From contig JAJLRJ010000003.1 of the NCBI GenBank assembly GCA_024195265.1, forward strand, positions 31,649,643 through 31,713,642: DNA of 64,000 bases, given 5' to 3'. Position numbers and translations under genes: made by a program. How positions within the stretch are numbered: position 1 is the stretch's first letter; every line of letters starts with the position of its first letter. The DNA is from Dendrophyllia cribrosa (Eukaryota > Cnidaria > Anthozoa > Scleractinia > Dendrophylliidae). Below the pieces are notes generated by a model, which was given only the letters and a program-made list of their open reading frames with translations, was not told the DNA's origin and ran no database searches. Positions 1 through 8,000 of the stretch are shown here, piece after piece.

Positions 1-2
1 CA

Positions 3-1265
3 AGCTCAGAAACACTGCTCCGCTTGGCCGAATTAGTTTTGACACTTAACTGTTTTTCATTTTCCCAAAACTACTACAAACAAGTAAATGGAGTCGCCAT
101 GGGCACCAAAATGGGACCAAGCTACGCTAACCTTTTTGTAGGCCACATCGAAGACAAATTTTTTAATCAGTACCACGGAACCAAACCCGAACTCTACGGC
201 CGCTACATCGATGATTGCATTGGCGCTACCTCTTCCAGTAAAGAGGAACTTAATCAATTCATAACTTCTGTCAATACTTTTCATCCAGCTCTAAAATATA
301 CCTGGGAAATTTCCGAAACCTCAGTCGCTTTTCTTGACATTAATATTTCAATCAACGGTAACAGTTTATCCACAAGTGTGCACTACAAACCTACAGATTC
401 CCACAGTTATCTGTTACATTCATCCTCACATCCATCGCACGTTAAAAACGCCATTCCGTATTCTCAATTTCTCAGACTTCGACGTCTATGTAGTGATGAC
501 TCTGATTTTTCCAACAAATCAGAAGAAATGTGCCAGTTTTTCAAGAAACGTGGGTACCCTGACTCTGTTGTTAATACGGGCCAACAACGTGCACAACAGA
601 TCGACAGACAATCAGCACTACAAATGCCACAGATGGAAGAGAACGAGAGAATTCCATTCACCCTCACTTTCCACCCACACAACAACACAGTCAAAAGCAT
701 CATTTTAAAAAATTTCAAATTACTCCAAAACGACCCCGAAACTGGCAGAATTTTTTCACAACCCCCACTAATTTCATTCAAACGTGACAAAAACATAGGC
801 AACTTTCTAGTTACGAGCGCACTGAAATCTGACGATGTACCGGGAACTTTCAAATGCACACGCACACGATGTAACACTTGTCCTTTCATTCACAACGCGG
901 ACAAAATAACAGGACCCAAACGATCTATTAAAATCACTGATCGTTTTACATGCACCTCCGTAAATGTTATCTACTGCATAACATGTACTTTTTGCAAAAA
1001 GATATACATTGGCGAAACAGGGAGGAGACTGGGCGACCGTTTTCGTGAACATCTCCGAGACGTTGAAAAAAATGACAAAGACGCATCCAAACCAGTCGCG
1101 CGCCATTTTAATCTTACTAACCATTCTAAACAACACATGACAATCTGCGGCCTTTCCCTACACCAGGGTAACACAGAAAGCCGTAAAAACCTAGAACAAA
1201 AAATCATCTTTCAAATCGGCACTCTCAAACCCCACGGAATCAACGAACGCTTTTCATTCAACTAA
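3..1265 (+). CDS. Penelope-like reverse transcriptase / GIY-YIG endonuclease (C-terminal part)
   Basis: The frame is open from the window edge, so the protein starts upstream. No start codon should be assigned; a TTG at 24 is not a real start. Numbering from base 24, residues 23-40 carry GVAMGTKMGPSYANLFVG and residues 61-64 carry YIDD, the reverse-transcriptase catalytic box with two adjacent aspartates. A Cys-rich linker precedes a GIY-YIG module at about 316-347 (IYCITC...KIYIGETGRRLGDRFREH). A conserved Glu near the C-terminus (ESRKNLEQKI) fits the metal-binding residue of that fold. Order RT then GIY-YIG is diagnostic of Penelope-like elements, which prime reverse transcription at an endonuclease nick. 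The visible 414 codons have no stop or frameshift, unlike copy 2, so this copy may be young. Confidence 0.88.
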   Translation, partial: SSETLLRLAELVLTLNCFSFSQNYYKQVNGVAMGTKMGPSYANLFVGHIEDKFFNQYHGTKPELYGRYIDDCIGATSSSKEELNQFITSVNTFHPALKYTWEISETSVAFLDINISINGNSLSTSVHYKPTDSHSYLLHSSSHPSHVKNAIPYSQFLRLRRLCSDDSDFSNKSEEMCQFFKKRGYPDSVVNTGQQRAQQIDRQSALQMPQMEENERIPFTLTFHPHNNTVKSIILKNFKLLQNDPETGRIFSQPPLISFKRDKNIGNFLVTSALKSDDVPGTFKCTRTRCNTCPFIHNADKITGPKRSIKITDRFTCTSVNVIYCITCTFCKKIYIGETGRRLGDRFREHLRDVEKNDKDASKPVARHFNLTNHSKQHMTICGLSLHQGNTESRKNLEQKIIFQIGTLKPHGINERFSFN

Positions 1266-1361
1266 TCTACATTTGTTTTTCACGTCACCAAACTTCCACC
1301 AATAGCGTAGCTCCACCGCTTACTATATAAAACCACACACTACCCACAATTCCTTGATTCG

Positions 1362-1393
1362 CTCCGACGAAGGGCTAGCGCTCGAAACGTCAG
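1362..1393 (+). ncRNA. Hammerhead-ribozyme-like core in the Penelope 3' region
   Basis: The order CCGACGA, stem GGGC-UAGC-GCUC, GAAA, CGUC follows the hammerhead layout (CUGANGA box, stem II, GAAA box, cleavage-site UC). One core base differs (U4 to C) and an extra A precedes stem II. Stem III would be only two base pairs with no loop, so activity would probably need a dimeric fold. Hammerhead motifs in Penelope terminal repeats are established; activity here is inferred. Confidence 0.5.
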
Positions 1394-1446
1394 CTATTTG
1401 AATCTTTTTACGGTGGTCAATTTACCTTATCGACTCAGTCGATAAA

Positions 1447-1882
1447 ACTAAATTCCAGGAGACTGGAGCGAGCGAACGAGCCAAGAGGAAACTGGGGGAG
1501 AGGCCTCTTCCCCAGAGCCCCCTCGGTTCGCGATACTTTTCGCTCGCTCGGCGCTCGGATCGTCGATCGCGTATTTGCTCGCCCGCTCGACTATCCAGAG
1601 AGGGACTGCTAGCAGTCTATGTATGCCTACGATCAAGAAACACAAACGCCGATCGGTACAACCGCGGAGCTCCGAGGGAACAGTTTCTAACCGGAATAAT
1701 GACGATCCAAATCCACCAATTAAACAGTGATACATCGTGTTACACATCCAGTCGACCCATCCCCTAATGAAGACCAGCACTAAGCTGTCTTTACGTCGCG
1801 GGAAGTGACTACATTGTGTGACTACCAGACAATCGAGAGTGACTCTAGAAAATACTCTAACGCACCTTCCTTTATTTGAAAG
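1447..1882. other. No gene seen; GC-richer stretch upstream of the RING-CH exon
   Basis: Between the Penelope end and the first visible RING-CH exon I see no exon with good splice sites. The block at 1540-1600 is rich in CG and in TCGCTCGCTCGG-like words. An upstream exon ending in phase 1 is required by the gene model, but it is not identifiable here and may lie before the window. Confidence 0.4.
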
Positions 1883-2022
1883 ATTTAGATGCCCCTCACC
1901 GTGACTGCTGGGTTTGTTATGATAGCGAGCGTACTGATGCTGGACCTATGATATTCCCGTGCCTGTGCAAGGGAGATGTAGCCGCTGTACACCATGACTG
2001 TCTCAAGAGATGGCTTATCGAG
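1883..2022 (+). CDS. RING-CH gene, exon a (first two-thirds of the zinc finger)
   Basis: Encodes CWVC, CLC and HHDC, ending LKRWLIE in phase 0 before the donor GTACGC at 2023. The acceptor is AG at 1881-1882, or AG at 1887-1888, both leaving the same phase 1 entry. The short open frame beyond the donor is intronic read-through. Confidence 0.8.
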
Positions 2023-5000
2023 GTACGCAAGTGTCCTTGGACATGTTTCTATTCGTATTGCTAATTTCAGCTACTTTCTGTTGCTCAATTTTACTTGAGA
2101 GTTTGAGAAATTGGTTTAAACAAAATGGCGTATTTTTCTAGCAACCCCTGAAGTCAACATATGTGAGTTTCCAATCTATAGAAAGGTGATTGATAGAACT
2201 TTCATATATGTGGAAAAATAAAGGAACACCATAATGTTGCAATTTTTTGGGATTTCCACTTTACAGGTGTAAACAGCAATTTGGCACTAATAGTACCAAG
2301 CAATAATACTGACACGCGGGAATATGCTTCAATGTATAATATTGTGTTTTTTTTAGGCAAAAATGCGAAAGTCATGGACTGGCGTCTTTCAGAAAAAAAA
2401 CAGCTAAATTAAAACGAAACGATAGTTTATTCCGAAGGTAGCCATCCGTATCATGCTATAGAACGTTTCGCACGGCAGCCATGTTGCATGGCAAGAACAA
2501 TAGATTCTTTTCCCTATGGGAAAGAATGTTCTTTCTAAATCAAAGCATTTTCATTGTTCCTGCCATGCAACATAGCTGCCGTGCAAAACCTCTATTGTCA
2601 CAATCATGTATTGGACAATAAAAACATTGCAAAATAGGCGGAGCTCCTACGCAAAGTAAAATGCTTATGTTCCACGTGATCTTATTCCTCTGATTGGTGT
2701 TGGCCCATTTCTTGATTGACAATAAAAACCAGTCAAATGTAAATTGTAAATTAGTTTGGTACTATTAGTGCAAACGCCTATAAATCGGAGATCTCTGGTA
2801 TTTCTAATGTGAAGCTTAAAGTTTTTCGGAAGCGTTTTTGTTTGAAACGAAATAAACCTACATGGAGATGGAGGAATAACTTTATGATATATTAATTTCC
2901 AAACACGACCTTGCATTTGAATGAAGTGTATAAACCTGTGATTTGATTTAGCCAAAGAAAATATAGATTGCTACTCTTATTATCTTTGATTCTTATGCAT
3001 TTTTTTTTTCAGTCATCTGTGGATAGTGGCTCGGATTCCCATAAATGTAAAGTTTGTGGAGAGCAGGTATTTTTTTCTTCCATTTTTGTCGGAAATACCG
3101 TTTGGTCCTCTCCTTAAAACCTTTGCCCATTTTCATTAAAATTGTCCCATTTTGAAACGAAAATGGCAAAAATCTATACTCATTTCCCCCTATATACATT
3201 TATCTACATTGTATACATTTTGTTAAAAAAACTCTTCTTATCTTCATCTTCTTCCACGTTCATACGTGAGGATAAAACATAGCCATTTTCAGGCTTAAAC
3301 AGCTCGAAAACCATATCCTTCGGGGCTGCACACATACCTATTATACCGTGCAATTTCGAAAGTAACGGTCCCCCGAAAGGATTCCCCCCCGCCCCCCTCC
3401 GAACATGACGGCTTCTCGAAAGTAACGGTCCCCCAAACGTATAGCGTTACTTTTAAGACTTCAAACACGAAACTTATATTTTACTCCGTGTTCAAAACAT
3501 TATTCGAACAAAGCTGATTTTCTAAATTCAATGAAAAATGATTTACACAAGAGAACTATAAATAAATTCCGACTCGGAAATCACAGATTACGGATTGAAA
3601 CCGGCAGTCACACAATTGCCAAGATTCCGGATAGTATGAGAATCTGCTCTTTCTGCCATTCGAATGAATTTGAAAACGAAGTAAATTTTCTATTTCACTG
3701 CCAACACTATAACAATTTACGATCAAAACTTCTCAACGAAATAAAAGAGAAATATAAATAATACTGTTTCTTTTCAACAGCGTTGATCCGTTTATTTTTA
3801 GAACAACCTCTGCGTAGTTATGTTTATAATTCTATGACTGCTAGAGAAAATAGAAGAAAAAGTGCAAACATAAATAGCTAGGTAATACCATTATTTGGAA
3901 TACCGTAATGAATAAAGTGTTGTTGTTAACGTTGTTGTTGCATGCAATTCGCGAAAGCAAAGACCATCACGAAAGTAGCGGCTGCCCGAAAGTAACGGAT
4001 TTACCGGCCTATATTTCATCAAAAGCATCCTTAATGCACCAGTGGCTTAGAATTGTAATGTTGACTACCAAAGCACGTTACATGTCAAACTGTAATGTTC
4101 AGCCCTTCTAAAATTTCTTGCTTCGTTACGAAATAGCCAAACATGACTCAGGGTGCGAAATGCTAATCCTCCTATTGCCCTAACCAATTGCTGGTCTTAA
4201 TAATCCTTTCCCCCATCCTGCATGCACGGAAGACGGTTACTCCCGCCATGGACGACTGTGTTAAATAGACACTTACTTACACAAACGACAAAACTGCCTA
4301 CATCTTTTTTCAACAAACAGTTGTATAATTAAGGTCGTTTTAGATGGGTGGCTCACTGCTGTCCTTGCCAAATTTCCCAATAGAACTCTCAGTCGCGCCG
4401 GTACGGTCTCTGCTATCTTAAATATCTTTATGTCAAATCTTTGGCTATCTCGAACAAAAACCCTTTTACCTTAGTTTGGAAGTGTTGTACTGCTCTCTCG
4501 ATTTTTCTTTTGTTTCTCGAGTGTTGGAGATAGCAGGAGTATATTGTTGACATCGACGTATTTAATTAATATGACCAAAATGTGTCCTTAACAGTGTTTG
4601 ATGGTTTAGCTGATCCAACTGCATATTTGTTTGATAATGTTTGATCCTATAACCGGGGCTTTAGAATACCAGATTGTTTCTGTTTCTCGGCAAGTTATTA
4701 TTTTTTAGAAACTGCTAAGCAATAAGTGTATAGATTGTTGGACGGAATCGCACGCGTGAAAAATAAGCAACTTTAAGCAATATATACCTTATTTATTCAC
4801 TCGAGTCCTTTCGTCTTCCTCTGTTCTCCGTCATTCATGGATTTCATCTGACAGCAAACTTCGTCAAATACTGCAAGTCTCTGTAGCCTATTTTAATCAA
4901 GCCATTCTAAACGATTTGTATTATAAATTCTGAAAGACCACATCAAGATTCGATAACATGTCTGTTTTTGTCCCCGGGGATGCAAAATTATGTAAGAAAA

Positions 5001-8000
5001 GTTAAGTATCAGACTTTGGAATGGACATCACAAGATCAGACCATGTCACATGCACTGGCGCCATCTATTTGTCTGCCCCAGATCACGTGCGAAGTCACAC
5101 CACTTACTGACGTCATGATCTGCTCATTTGCCCTCTAACAGATCATGGGCAAGAATCAGTCAACTTTGTTTCAATGTTAGTTTGATGGGAGCGGGTTTCA
5201 TGGCTACACTGGGAGATACATTTTGTAGCCTGCGCGCGGATGTCTCCTATTTTCGTGACGCAAAGGAAATAGGAGACGTCCACGCGCAGGCTAAGGGGAG
5301 ATTGTCAGCCATGAAAGCGGTCCTCTGACCAGGGGCTGGCTGGCTTCTAGTTAACACCCCTGGATACCCTTGGCCGCAGCTATTAACCCTTCACCGCTTT
5401 AAATATTTGTAAAATATTGAAAAACAAATGGTACCATGCAAAAGTACTGCCGAAGAGGTTTCATTTGAATGGTCACACCACAGGGTTTCGTCCACGGACT
5501 CAAAAGTTAAAACTACACCACATGTCTATATTTTGACTCTGTGAGTGAAAGTTCTAAACGTCAATATAGCAATGCAGGTGTTAACGAGAAGGGATAGTCA
5601 GTGTGCGCGGAGTATCCAGGGCTCGAAATTAACACTCGCAAACTCGCAAAATGCGAGTGGTTTTTGGAGTTGAGAGTCTGAAAAATATCCTCTAGCAAAC
5701 TTTTGCAAGTAAGCATTTCTCTAATAAAAGTTGGAGGGAAAAAATGAACGTTCCTGGAGAATTTTGTTGCAAAAATTCAGACATCATCGAATGTCATCTA
5801 CGGGAGAAAATAAGCGTGGTTTTACACAGAACCTGTGCACACTTTATCTACGCATTCACATTTTGTTGGAATCAGCAACGTGACAGAAGGGAATGAATTT
5901 CACGCTTTGTGAGCCACTTTTGTTGTAGATGTCTAAAATAACCGATTTTTTAAAGAGGCCCTGCATCTCTAAGACTACCGGTAACGTGACCGACGATGAT
6001 AACGCCTTGTCCGACAACCCCGAGCCGCCAAAAAAAAAACAACAACAACAGGACAACGCCGGCAAAGAAGACTACAAAATTAACAGTATACTATTTAGGT
6101 ATTTTTACCATATTTTCAGAGTCAGAGTGACCTTAATAGTTTTGCTAGTAGAAAAAATCTTACCAACAAAACTTTGCTAGTGGACTAAAAAATGAAGTTA
6201 GACCCCTGGTATCGCCCTTTAACATTGCGGAAATCAGCTTAAATGAGGTAAATGAATAGACAAATATAACAAGAGCGAAAAAACTGAAGTAACGTTAGCG
6301 ATTTGAATTCATTGCAGTACAAATTGGCAACGGGAAGGACGTGGTTACCAAGCGGTCTTACTGTTAGGTAGGTTGCTTTGGCACCGCGGCAGAACGCACT
6401 GCGCATAATTTTTTTTCCGTCTTCAGGTTGTGCAAGATTTTTTCTCGGGATTGTTCGATGCTTTTATTTTTCTTTGGCTCGCTGCGCATGATTTTTTTTT
6501 TCTCTACGTTCCCACCCCCCCCCCCCCCCCTTTCAAAAATATAAAATGGGCCATCCCTAACGAGAGACATATGTGCGTACTTCTCTGCCTTTTCCAATAA
6601 ATGTAACTGCTCCAGCACAACCGTTAGGGTCAAGTATCAGAAACCACATTTTCGAGAATTAATCACGAGAATTACATTGAGAGCTGTTTGGTTTCGAGAA
6701 ATTTTCCAAATTGGGCAAAATTTAATGTCACGAAATACGCCTTTTCCAAAATCGCGAAATTTTGACGTCACTTACGTTTTATGTACCGCAAATGAGAAGC
6801 GAAGGAAATGAGAAACATCAGCATGATCTATTCCTGACTTTTATTCTAGACACTGGTTACAGACAACACTTATCCTTTCCATGATGATTGGAGCGCCAAT
6901 CGGTGTATATTTGGTTTGTTTAACCAGCATACCTCCCACTTGTAAGATTCTGGTTATAGGACTTGCTGTGGTGCTTGAATACGTGTGTCTAAGGTAAGTA
7001 GGAACACCTCAATGAAGTTCTTCATCACGGTACACACCATTTGTCTGTCCGACCGGTTATGGCAATAGGCCATTTTCGAGTTACCTTTAGCCGCTCTATC
7101 AAAGTGAGGCGAGGTGCGAAACCTTTCATATGAAAATGAGTTTTCATTCACATGCAAATAAAACCTCATTTTCGTATGAAAGGTTTCGCACCTAGCCTCG
7201 CTTTGATAGAGAGGCTAAAGGCAACTCGGAAATGGCCTATTGGTGAATATTCTCGGTGCTCTTTAAGAAATGCTGACTTTGACATTCCCCGATACACCTC
7301 GGTGAGATAGATACGGCAAACACTCCATAAGATACCTTGGTCCATATCTCTGGTCAAAACTAAAAACAAGTGATCGGCAGCATAGCACATTGGACAGTTT
7401 TCGAAAATGTATAAGAAAGAAAGACCTAGCTACTTTGATTGAGGACGGGTGTGTTAATTGTAACATTTGCATTACTTAAAGTATGTAAATTGTAAACTTA
7501 TTTTAGCGTAGTTAATTCATCTTTTTTATGACCTTGTGTATTGATCGATTATTTTATATCACGTTTTAATGTAAATATTTTAGACAGTGAAGAATTGTAA
7601 ATTTTTAACTTATCTTAGTATAATTCATATTTATTTTTACTTTTTTTTTAGTGTCCACAATTAGCTAGTAAGCTAAATACTTTGACACTTAAATAAAGTT
7701 TATAGTAATATAATAATAATAATTAACCGATCAAAACGAAGCCAGTCAGGTAGTCATTAGTGAGTCAGTGAGGCTGTGGAGCAATCAGTCATCCAAGTCA
7801 TTCAGTTACAGTAAGTTATTTTTCGAATGGTTTGATGTTTAATGCATCTAACTGGCTGACTAACTGTCTGATTGATTGTTTTAAAATTGGTTGATCGACC
7901 AATTGATGGAGTAACCACTCGACAATTGACCAATTGCGTGACTGCATGATGTCCATGTGACTGTTTAACAGACCAACTGACCAATCTACTTTCCGACCAA

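Larger units (their letters stand above)
1..1446 (+). mobile_element. Penelope-like element, copy 1 (5' end outside window)
   Basis: This is the 3' part of a Penelope-like retroelement: reverse transcriptase, GIY-YIG endonuclease, then a roughly 180-bp 3' region. The 3' region ends near a short inverted motif (TCGACTCAGTCGA at about 1430-1442). The same 3' region recurs twice, in opposite orientations, at 8529-8918 and 9672-9860, which fixes the family and the right boundary. The left boundary lies before the window. Confidence 0.85.

Noticed and set aside
7166..7472. Minus-strand frames around 7166-7472
   Set aside because: They overlap a fold-back MITE and a probable LINE tail; no conserved motif.
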